This document shows, piece by piece, positions 56,391 to 64,000 of a DNA stretch of 64,000 nt. The stretch covers positions 49,191,786-49,255,785 of the forward strand of contig OV277862.1 of assembly GCA_922989275.2 (NCBI GenBank). The letters are read 5' to 3'. The DNA is from Gari tellinella (taxonomy: Eukaryota > Mollusca > Bivalvia > Cardiida > Psammobiidae). How positions within the stretch are numbered: the stretch's first letter is position 1; every line of letters starts with the position of its first letter. Both the position numbers and the translations under genes were made by a program. The notes below the pieces were generated by a model. The model was not told the origin of the DNA. It worked only from the letters and a program-made list of their open reading frames with translations, and did no database searches.

Positions 56391-56725
56391 TACAGCTGAG
56401 AAGTTCTTATTCTTTCCTAATAAACATGTTTATGCAAAATCAATAATTGTCCATTGCAAACAATTTTGAGCCAGGTCTGATGTTCATCAGACAAAACTCG
56501 TTGTCTATAACCAGGCTCAAAACTGTTTGCCTTTCAGATTTTATTAATTTATTGTCGTAAACCTGCCATTTACTTTTTATTGAATTGCTATTCTAGAGAT
56601 AGGTGCAAAGCTATTGTAACTCCTTCACAATTGTGAAGGGGTTACAATAGTTTTGCACCAAAATCTTGATGTGCAGTTCGTTGCATTTAGGGTAAACAGG
56701 AAAGAGCAACGATTCATCTACTGTA
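56391..56725 (+). mobile_element. Group C-like MITE with inserted hairpin
   Basis: TACAGCTGAGAAGTTCTTAT / GAGCAACGATTCATCTACTG then TA. Core decayed (GAGCCAGGTCTGATGTTCAT). A separate 58-bp palindrome is inserted at 56602-56659. Confidence 0.65.
56602..56659. repeat. 58-bp palindrome inside group C-like element
   Basis: GGTGCAAAGCTATTGTAACT mirrored by GGTTACAATAGTTTTGCACC around CCTTCACAATTGTGAAGG. Not related to the two common cores. Confidence 0.8.
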
Positions 56726-56869
56726 CAATGCCAATATGTCAATGTTCAAAGTTAGATTATGTACAAGAAGCAGCTGGAAAGGGTGAAATGCCAAATGCTC
56801 AAGCATTTATGGGGTATAGCAAACAACCTTTATGCGGCAAATATTTCCACTTCACTTCAATGTAAAAAT

Positions 56870-57070
56870 TCAAAACAATTAAGTTTATTCCCAAAGCATA
56901 AAGCTTATTGAGAACGAAATTATGATCTTGGCCAATATAAGTAGCAATGCACCTAAAAGCGGGTGGGTTTGGATGCGATAAGTCAATCCTGTTTCTAAAA
57001 TATTTGGTAGCTTATGCAGTAAATAATTCAGCATATATAAAGCTGAAGATATCATTGCTTATAGCTTAAA
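56870..57070. other. No feature seen
   Basis: Short unassigned stretch. Confidence 0.3.
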
Positions 57071-57071
57071 T

Positions 57072-57208
57072 ATAACTCTTTGCATGCATATGGCGAAACC
57101 CTTATCCTATTTTGAAAACAATTTTCTGAAAGTTTTAATTTTTTTTAGAAAAGTAGCCAACAACAATTGTTGCAATTGACAATATATACTAAGCATGCAA
57201 AGAGTTAA
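57072..57208. mobile_element. Compact TTAA-type MITE without core hairpin
   Basis: AACTCTTTGCATGC / GCATGCAAAGAGTTAA ends as in 3501-3725, but only 137 bp and no type 1 core. TTGTTGCAATTGACA lies inside. Confidence 0.6.
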
Positions 57209-57654
57209 TTTTCAACACAGGTTGTCTATATAATACTTCTGAACAAAGTATGCATGCATCAACAATTATACCTTAGTATATAATTGGGAGGAGAATGGGT
57301 AAAATAGGGGAAGTAATCAGAGAAAGTATCTACAATAAATCTACAGGCTAGTAGGAAAAGCAAGGATAATAAACTTGATAACCATAATGTTATGAATATT
57401 TTCAATGTCTAAAATATTAATTCAACTTCACTTATTTTATTATCATTGGATGCTTCATAGTTCCAAGTGGTCGTAATTACCTCCCTTTTTAATATTTCAC
57501 TAGCTGAATAGTTTCACATTAGGATTCTTACATGCATTAACAAAGAAGAGAAAACAGAAATACATAGTACATGGATTCTCTATCATGGGTTCCACAGATA
57601 GGAAGTATAAATTAAATATTTCAAAAAATTTCCAGCTAATGTTTATGTCTGTAG

Positions 57655-57742
57655 TTTACACTATGGTGCAGCTATTCATTAGAATTGCCTTTGACCAGAT
57701 GATTCTAGTGAGTATTCACACCATAGAAATTGGTGTAGACAT
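57655..57742. mobile_element. Group F hairpin
   Basis: TTACACTATGGTGCAGCTAT ... GAGTATTCACACCATAG then AAATTGGTGTAGAC. Confidence 0.55.
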
Positions 57743-57783
57743 AAGGATTTTAACTTTGAAAATACTCCCTTTATCTCTCTCTG

Positions 57784-58023
57784 GGTCCGTTTCATAAAAC
57801 TCCGTACGACAAACACGATCGTAAGTCTAAACTTTAAAATACATTAAATTTCTAATTTCTCTATCATATCCTGTCTTGTGACATCTCTTTGGAATCGTCT
57901 TTTCAAGACGATTCCAAAGAGATGTCACAAGACAGAATTAGATGGAGAAATAAACAAATGTTGAGATTTTTATAATCTGACTTACGACAACATTTGTCTA
58001 CGAATTTTTTATCGAACGGGCCC
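57784..58023. mobile_element. Group E MITE, duplication CTG
   Basis: CTG|GGTCCGTTTCATAAAACTCC ... TTTATCGAACGGGCCC|CTG; inner pair CATCTCTTTGGAATCGTC / GACGATTCCAAAGAGATG is perfect. Confidence 0.82.
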
Positions 58024-58190
58024 CTGGAATCCTGTGAATAGAACAAGAACTGAATGGCAAGACACTGAGAAATTGGCAAAATGTGAAACAAAGGGAGATA
58101 ATTATGATATTATATCTTGGATTATGAAATACAACGGCCCACACCAGATAAGTTAGCATGCCAAATTCCAAACAATTTGATCAATCTTAC

Positions 58191-58241
58191 TCCATTCTGC
58201 TGCGTCTTTTTCTCTTGAAGATATTTCTCTGCTTTCAAAAT
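58191..58241 (-). CDS. CaaX-box protein, small upstream exon
   Basis: This exon has 51 nt (17 codons, phase 0). The acceptor is TTTACACTCTACCCAG and the donor GGA|GTAAGA. It reads ILKAEKYLQEKKTQQNG, a charged, possibly coiled-coil segment. In phase with the acidic exon at 53170. It is the most upstream exon I can find; the start codon lies further up, out of sight. Assignment to the same gene rests on phase, strand and composition. Confidence 0.5.
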
Positions 58242-58478
58242 CTGGGTAGAGTGTAAAAAACAAGTCAGTATTTTAGTAAGATGCAGGTAAGACAACATGA
58301 CACATAACCAATGACAGGATGGTATAACTGGCATAAAGTGTCCTACAGTGCTTGTCTATCTAATTTTCCTTATAAACATGGGAATACAGTTCATTTGTAT
58401 TATGACATCACTCAAGGTTTAATTATCTTATTTATAGAAGGCAGCTGAAATTTAGCAGCCACTTGTATTTAAGATCAA

Positions 58479-58734
58479 CAGAGCTACCATTTCTCCGGAT
58501 TTTTCCTAAGTATTCGGATTTTCATCCTAGCAAATAGTAGCTTAAAACAGGCTGAACGTAAAGCAGAATGCGGCTTAAGCCGCATTCTGCTTTAAGTTCA
58601 ACCTGTTTTAAGCAGTCATGTGTCTTCAAAACAAGAAACAGTCTATGGGGTAAAGGTACGATTAGTAAAATGGCGTCTGAAATTTTGAAAATTTGAAATA
58701 TTAGAATTTTAATGATCAACTTATGGCAGCCCTG
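58479..58734 (-). mobile_element. Group D element, duplication GATCAA
   Basis: GATCAA|CAGAGCTACCATTTCTCC ... CTTATGGCAGCCCTG|GATCAA. The middle is a group B interior (GCTTAAAACAGGCTGAACGT hairpin; TCTATGGGGTAAAGGTAC), reversed. Confidence 0.85.
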
Positions 58735-59295
58735 GATCAATCAAACATTCAGAATGCAGAACAAAAGTAAAGAAGGATTTATTTCTTCTCAAAGTCATGT
58801 AATAATGCATAAACCCATTCCTTGCAGCTTAACATCAACTCATATTTTTGGACAGAAAAGCTTGCCTATTGCATTTTTAATAAGTGCATATCAATAGAAT
58901 AGTGCCTAAAAACACTTGTGGCTAAATGTCAACCTAGAGATTTAAGCAAAAAACGCGATACAAATTTAAACTATTTTTCGTTACAACTACACTACATCAA
59001 TGTACAACCCACAATACACCTCCATTCTAAATATCAACTTCCTAGGGCAATTTTCCATGTAATATTAGTGAATCTAAACACCTGCATCAAAACTTTAAAC
59101 CTAGAGATATCAGCTGAGAAAACTTAGTCCAAAACAGGTCAAATTGTGATTACAAATGTATCAATTGATCATTACTCTGTTCTCACATATAGAACAGTTT
59201 ATGCTCAGTTCATAGCAGAAATAAATGTTAACAGAATTGGTCACATTTTAAAACTTTCTAATACTTTCCTATATAAATGGATATGTAGGGACTAC

Positions 59296-59704
59296 CAGTG
59301 CTCCAGATTGTACGGAGTAAACTGAACAAAATAAAATTCTCATTCAAATCAGCACAAATCCTATGGTGTAACTATTCATTAGAATCCTATCAAAGAGACA
59401 ATTCTAATGAGTAGTCAAACCATAGGGTTTAATGCAGATTTAACCCATTTGTGCCCACGATCCCATAAATGGGACATAGGCAAACAGTTTAGACTCTGAT
59501 CAGACGTCGCATTATGCGGCGTCTGATCAGAGTCTACACTGTTTGCTGATAGGAATTTCAATATAAAACAAAATGAAAAATTTTGACCAGGCATCCCTTT
59601 TATAAAAAAATTGACTAATCCAATATATAAACATGGAAAATCCACTGGGTATAAGTGGATTAAAGATTTTAGTTTTGGAAATACTCTCCATATCTGCAGC
59701 CCTG
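59296..59704. mobile_element. Group F element with nested group G
   Basis: CAGTGCTCCAGATTGTACGG at left, CCATATCTGCAGCCCTG at right; hairpin CCTATGGTGTAACTATTCAT mirrored by GAGTAGTCAAACCATAGG. Group G is inserted at 59440-59663. Confidence 0.7.
59440..59663 (+). mobile_element. Group G MITE nested in group F (TTAA)
   Basis: GCAGA-TTAA-CCCATTTGTGCCCACG ... GGTATAAGTGGA-TTAA-AGATTTT. Full type 1 core GCAAACAGTTTAGACTCTGA with centre CATTATGCG. 224 bp. Confidence 0.88.
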
Positions 59705-59878
59705 GTAGGGGAGAGGTTTGGGTGACATATAATTATTATACAATAATCTACCACTACATACCATTCTTCTCGCCTAAACTCACGATGCAATACACAGGTC
59801 ATATATATATATTAGTAGGATGCATCATTATCGATATTATATTTATGCAAAAGTGGTCACTTAATCTGAAATTATGCC

Positions 59879-60092
59879 TTAACCCTTAGCCTGCCACTCA
59901 CGACTATAGCTCCATATGCAAACAGCTTGGATCCGGATGAGACGCCGAGTAACTCGGCGTCTCATCCGGATCCAAGCTGTTTGACACTCGGACAACATTT
60001 TCAGCAATTTTGAGCAACTTTGAAGCACTTTGAAACTTGAAGCAGACGAGAAATATAGCAGACGACAATTTAGTTGGCGGGCTAAGGGTTAA
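59879..60092 (+). mobile_element. Group P MITE, copy 2
   Basis: Same 214-bp sequence as 54571-54784 apart from GACGACA (for GACAACA) and TTAGTTGG (for TTATTTGG). TTAA at both ends. Confidence 0.95.
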
Positions 60093-60283
60093 GATTTCAA
60101 AATAAAGATGTTAAGAAACATGAAAATCAATTAATTGGTATTCAAAAGGGTGTGCATACACTTTTTTTAACTTGAGCAAAAACAAATGTATGCGACATAT
60201 AATCTGATCCAGTCATACATGACATAATTAATTCGCCTTTCAGCAATAAATGTTGTCATCAATAGTCCAAATAAAAATTTTAC

Positions 60284-60445
60284 ATAACCCATTCCCCCAC
60301 AGCCCGATTCTAATTTTGCTTTAAGCTATCATTTTCTAGGATTTAGAAAATATATCTTACATCACATTTTCATGACTGTATAAATTGGCATTATTTTCTT
60401 GAGTGGAGGTATACAATAAAGGCGTAAAAACGGGTATTTATGGGG
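60284..60445 (+). mobile_element. Group B MITE, hairpin lost, cut by group C
   Basis: TAACCCATTCCCCCACAGCC and TTTGCTTTAAGCTATCATTT, then the usual right block up to ACGGGTATTTATGGGG, where a group C copy starts at TA. Confidence 0.7.
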
Positions 60446-60695
60446 TACAGTGGAGAATGTGTTATTCTTTCCCAATAAACGCGTTTACGCTAAAACTATT
60501 ATTTGCAGTGCAAACAGTTTGGAGCCAGATCAGACGCCGGGTAACCCGGCATCTGATCAGGCTCCAAACTGTTTGCCACCAAGATAAACATGAAATATCA
60601 GAATTGTCCAAAAGTTGTTCTTTTCTACGTTTTAGCGCTTTGCGTTTGCGTACGTTTGCGTTTAAACGGGAAAGAATAACAGATTCTCCACTGTA
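60446..60695 (+). mobile_element. Group C MITE inserted in a group B end
   Basis: TACAGTGGAGAATGTGTTAT / ATAACAGATTCTCCACTGTA; 250 bp; core with centre GGGTAACCC. Insertion point is in the group B terminal TATGGGG-TA. Confidence 0.88.
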
Positions 60696-60699
60696 CATG

Positions 60700-61088
60700 T
60701 AGTGGGCTAAACAACTCCCTAAACTGTCAGGGCATATTGACTTGAAAAACACTGAAATGAATTTAAATCAATGAGAAATCTGGCAATAACTCGAAGTGCT
60801 TGCAAAGGAAATTGCACTTTGGCGAGGCAATGAATGGTTTAATACAATAAAGACAACAATTTTCAGATCAGACCACTTTTACACTTCTTAAAAAGTTTAA
60901 AACTCTGCAAAACAAATTGGATAAGCATTTCCCAATACATTTGTCCATGCAATACATTTCAAACTACATGTATTTTAACAGAATTACATGTTCTGCAGAT
61001 CGTGTCCATCTTAACATCAATATACAGTAGAATCCCTCTATTACAGCCAATAAAATGAAGTCAATTTGGTTGTTTTAAAGACAGGGGA
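60700..61088. other. No supported feature
   Basis: Short words such as GCAATAACTCGAAGTGCTTG suggest a repeat, but I cannot define one. Confidence 0.3.
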
Positions 61089-61091
61089 CAG

Positions 61092-61322
61092 TTTAAACCT
61101 GCTTCTAGTTTTAAAGAAAGGCGATCACTTAAAGCAGGTTAACAGTAAAGCAGAATGTGCCTTAATAAAGGTGCATTCTGCTTTACTTTCAGCCTGCTTT
61201 AAGCTAGAATATAGAAAATATCTCTTATGATACATATTCATGACTATAAAACGGAACTATTTTCTTCAGGTGAGCAATAAATTATTGGCGTAAAAAGGCA
61301 TATTTATGTGGTAATGGGTTAA
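61092..61322 (+). mobile_element. Group B MITE
   Basis: TTTAAACCTGCTTCTAGTTT (decayed left), hairpin AAAGCAGGTTAACAGTAAAG, centre CCTTAATAAAGG, right TATGTGGTAATGGGTTAA. Confidence 0.75.
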
Positions 61323-61324
61323 AT

Positions 61325-61908
61325 GGGTTAACCTCATGTAGGGGTGGTAAAAGAGGGGTTTTACTGTATATACACATAGCTAATTTATATACTCATTAGC
61401 TGTTTAACTATCCTTGAACTATCATTTCAAACGCCAAGTTATACATAATTGCAACAATGATTTTTTTCTCAAAATCCTTTTCCAACTTCTCAAAGATCTA
61501 TTTAGGTTTATATTCAATCTAATTTGATAGTGGATAGCTTCAATTTATGATTACCACAAACCATAATATAAAAGTATAAACGATACATCACCCTGTCACA
61601 AAAGTTAATTCCATAAGTATTTTAATATTGTCTAACTAGTAACTAAAGAATACATGTATGGCCTATCTGAAGCATTAGCTAAAAGCGGGTTAGTAGTTTT
61701 GTAACTTTCACACAGATAAGTCATAAAATTCTTGAAAACTTTTCTATACCTGAAAACAAAATTTCTGGATTTTTTTTAACAAAACCAGATACCTTTAATC
61801 TTCTAACAACCTAAACCATTTCTAACCTTTGATGGCAATAAAAATATTAATGGTATTAGTAGTAATGATTTATATGTAGATATATGTTCATGTATTGATA
61901 ATATCATC
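61325..61908. other. No feature seen
   Basis: AT-rich; no exon or repeat supported. Confidence 0.35.
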
Positions 61909-61914
61909 CTCTTT

Positions 61915-62120
61915 CAGGGCTGCCATAAGTCGATTTCAATTTTTCTATTTTTCAGACGCAGTTTTTCTTATCTTACCTTTACCCCACAGTCTGTTTATTG
62001 TTTTGAAGACACATGACTGCTTAAGGCGCATTCTGCTTTACTTTCAGCCTGTTTTAAGCTATCATCTGCTAGGATAAAAATCCGAAGACTTAGGAAAAAT
62101 CCGGAGAAATGGCAGCCCTG
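61915..62120 (+). mobile_element. Group D element, duplication CTCTTT
   Basis: CTCTTT|CAGGGCTGCCATAAGTCG ... GAGAAATGGCAGCCCTG|CTCTTT. Interior holds TTTACCCCACAGTCTGTTTA and one hairpin arm GGCGCATTCTGCTTTACTTT of group B. Confidence 0.88.
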
Positions 62121-62462
62121 CTCTTTGCTTGTCAAAAAGAAGAGTTACATTTTCATTACTATGGTATATTTAAGATATATATTTCCATACAACTTATGCT
62201 TAATTTATTTTTTTCTCCAATGAATATTAGAACTTTTTTGGTAGTTTTGTTTGGATGTGTTTGGATGGAAAGCAATTTTACTTGATAAAGGGTTTACAAA
62301 AAGAAGACACATCTTACATTAATTTAAAAAAAATTAGATGATTTTATAAAGAATATGAAGGTATAAAACGGTCAGGAAATAGAGTCAAAGAATATTAATT
62401 CTTTCAAGATCACAATCTGATGTACCTATAACATTGTTAGAGGCTGAGGAGGGGAATAAAGT

Positions 62463-62699
62463 CAGGGCTGCCATAAGTTGACATGAAAAATCCTAAGTTT
62501 TCCAAATTTGCATTTTTAAGTGCGATTTTACGAATTGTACCTTTACCCCATAGCCTGTTTCTAGTTTTGTTGACATGTGGCTGCTTAAAGCAGGCTGGAA
62601 GTAAAACAGAATGCGCTTTACTTTCAGCCTGCTTTAAGCTACCATGTACTAGAAAAAAATCCGAAGATTTAGGAAAAATCCGGAGAAATGGCAGCCCTG
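62463..62699 (+). mobile_element. Group D element, duplication TAAAGT
   Basis: TAAAGT|CAGGGCTGCCATAAGTTG ... GAGAAATGGCAGCCCTG|TAAAGT. Interior: CCTTTACCCCATAGCCTGTT and a short type 2 hairpin (AAAGCAGGCTGGAAGTAAAA ... TTTCAGCCTGCTTTAAGC). Confidence 0.9.
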
Positions 62700-63020
62700 T
62701 AAAGTACAATGAGTGTGTGTGTAGAGCAGTTTTTGTGTTTAAGAGTGAATCGTTCCTAAGCTAAATTGCATGGACTCGAGATCAGTGGAAAGAGAATTCT
62801 AGTATTTGCCTGGGAAAAAGTCTGGAAAATAGGAATTGCTGAAAGAAACCCATGTCCAAAACCTGCAAGTTGCATATATGATTTCAAAACTAACTTTAAA
62901 CTAATAAATTGGAGAAAAAAAAAGCTTCAAATTCAGCTTTATCCTTTCCTTCATAATAACTCTCATGCTCTTACCTATTCCTTATAGAATTTCTAGACAT
63001 TATAATAATATAGACCTGCT

Positions 63021-63274
63021 TTCACCCAATACCCCATAGCCTTTTTATTAGTATTGAAGATAGGTGACCACTTAAAGCAGGTTGAAAGTAAAGCAGAATG
63101 CGCCTTATGGCGCATTCTGCTTTACTTTCAGCCTGATTTAAGCTAAAATCTGCTAGAAAATAGAAAATATTTCATATGATTCATAGTCATGACTGAACAA
63201 ATTTGAACTTTTTTCATCAGTGGATGAATTAAATCAAAGGCGTAACAAGGTGTATTTATGGGGTAATGGGTTAA
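63021..63274 (+). mobile_element. Group B MITE, complete
   Basis: TTCACCCAATACCCCATAGC ... TATGGGGTAATGGGTTAA; hairpin centre GCGCCTTATGGCGC. Left TTAA mutated. Confidence 0.82.
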
Positions 63275-64000
63275 GAAGTTACTATCTGCTACAATACAGA
63301 AAACATTTCTTTTAGATTAGATTTAGAATCTTTTGGGTTAGTTTAAACAATGTTTTATTCAGAGAAAAGGATTGGACAACAGGCAAAGCCTATGTGAGTC
63401 CTCTCCAAAAATGAAAAATTCTTGTTAATAGGGATAAGAATCATTGCTAATTAAAGCATTTCATATCAATCTTCATTATGTAATTATCTTATTAATCAAA
63501 GCTTCCTTATTTATTATTATTGTTATTCTCATAAGCCTATGTTATACTTTTTAATTAGAACAAAAACTATCATAGCTTAGCTGATTTATGGATCAAATTA
63601 CATGTATTTTTTTTTCAATTCATGACAAACTGCTATAAATTGTTAAAATTGACATCACAGTCACAATGGTGTCAATTTAAGCCACCATTTATAAATGAAT
63701 GAGCAGTCTTCATACAGTGCAAGTTGGCTGCTTATTGCAAGACAAAAATAAAGCAGAAAACTCCTGAAGGAGCTTTTTGCTTAACTTTTATCCTGTATAA
63801 TAAGTCAACAATCCTAACCCTTTCTTCAACAGCTTGTTTACAGCGAACAAGACTGATAGTTGCTAAAAGCAGGCTATAAGGTAAATTAGAATTCTGCTTT
63901 ACTTTCAGCCAGCTTTAAGCATTCATCTGTTAGTATGCAGGTAACATTTTTCTTAAACCCTATCTTGACAAGGTAGCAGCATGAGAACCTATTTATATGA
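63275..64000. other. No gene; decayed hairpin elements
   Basis: Remnants of a group J hairpin (63715-63805, AAACTCCTGAAGGAGCTTTT) and of a group B hairpin (63815-63925, AAAAGCAGGCTATAAGGTAA). No exon supported. Confidence 0.45.

Noticed and set aside
20609..60752. Many open frames encoding peptides like VWSQIRRRVTRRLIRLQTVC
   Set aside because: They are translations of the group C hairpin and its flanks in both directions, present only because the MITE repeats.
63340..63420. Plus-strand exon-like piece with GTGAGTCC donor (GGATTGGACAACAGGC)
   Set aside because: Too short, no family match and no partner exon seen.

Overview
This window reads as nuclear DNA of a mollusc, most likely a bivalve. 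It is AT-rich, has split genes with GT-AG introns, and holds no long open frame in 64 kb. It contains the 5' part of a molluscan-type tyrosinase gene, a tandem repeat that resembles arrays I know from bivalve genomes, and very many short inverted-repeat transposons. A dreissenid mussel is my best guess, from memory of similar hairpin repeats; no sequence here proves the species.

Genes. Two genes are supported, both on the minus strand. (1) A tyrosinase-like gene: four exons (10614-10405, 9298-9089, 5661-5564, 4030-3769) join in phase and encode a signal peptide, the N-terminal domain and the copper-A region. The copper-B exons are not visible and probably lie beyond base 1. The copper-A region looks damaged: the last ligand His is Asn and no His is seen at the first position. 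(2) An unrecognised acidic/basic low-complexity protein: four phase-0 exons (58241-58191, 53170-52991, 50148-49990, 37627-37535) end in Cys-Ile-Leu-Gln-stop, a CaaX prenylation box behind a basic stretch. Its 5' end is outside the window or not recognised.

Repeats. Most of the window is non-autonomous DNA transposons. I sort them by termini and target duplication: TTAA elements with CCC-type ends (piggyBac-like; groups A, B, G, H, P), TA elements with CAGT-type ends (Tc1/mariner-like; groups C, I, K), GGGCCCG-ended elements with 3-bp duplications (E), CAGGGCTGCCAT-ended elements with 6-bp duplications (D), CAGGGCTCC-ended elements (F), a fold-back with a 9-bp duplication (Q), and others (J, L, M, N). 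Several nested insertions and one filled/empty site pair let target duplications be read directly. A complete miniature LTR retrotransposon (TRIM, 48117-48531) has primer-binding site, polypurine tract, and an LTR carrying a tRNA-like Pol III promoter. Two tRNA-derived SINE-like units, a 12 x 40 bp minisatellite made from a MITE end, and several direct duplications complete the picture.

The most unusual pattern is modular: two hairpin cores (one starting CAAACAGT..GATCAGA, one starting AAAGCAGG..AAGCAGAA) recur inside elements whose termini and target duplications belong to different transposon superfamilies.
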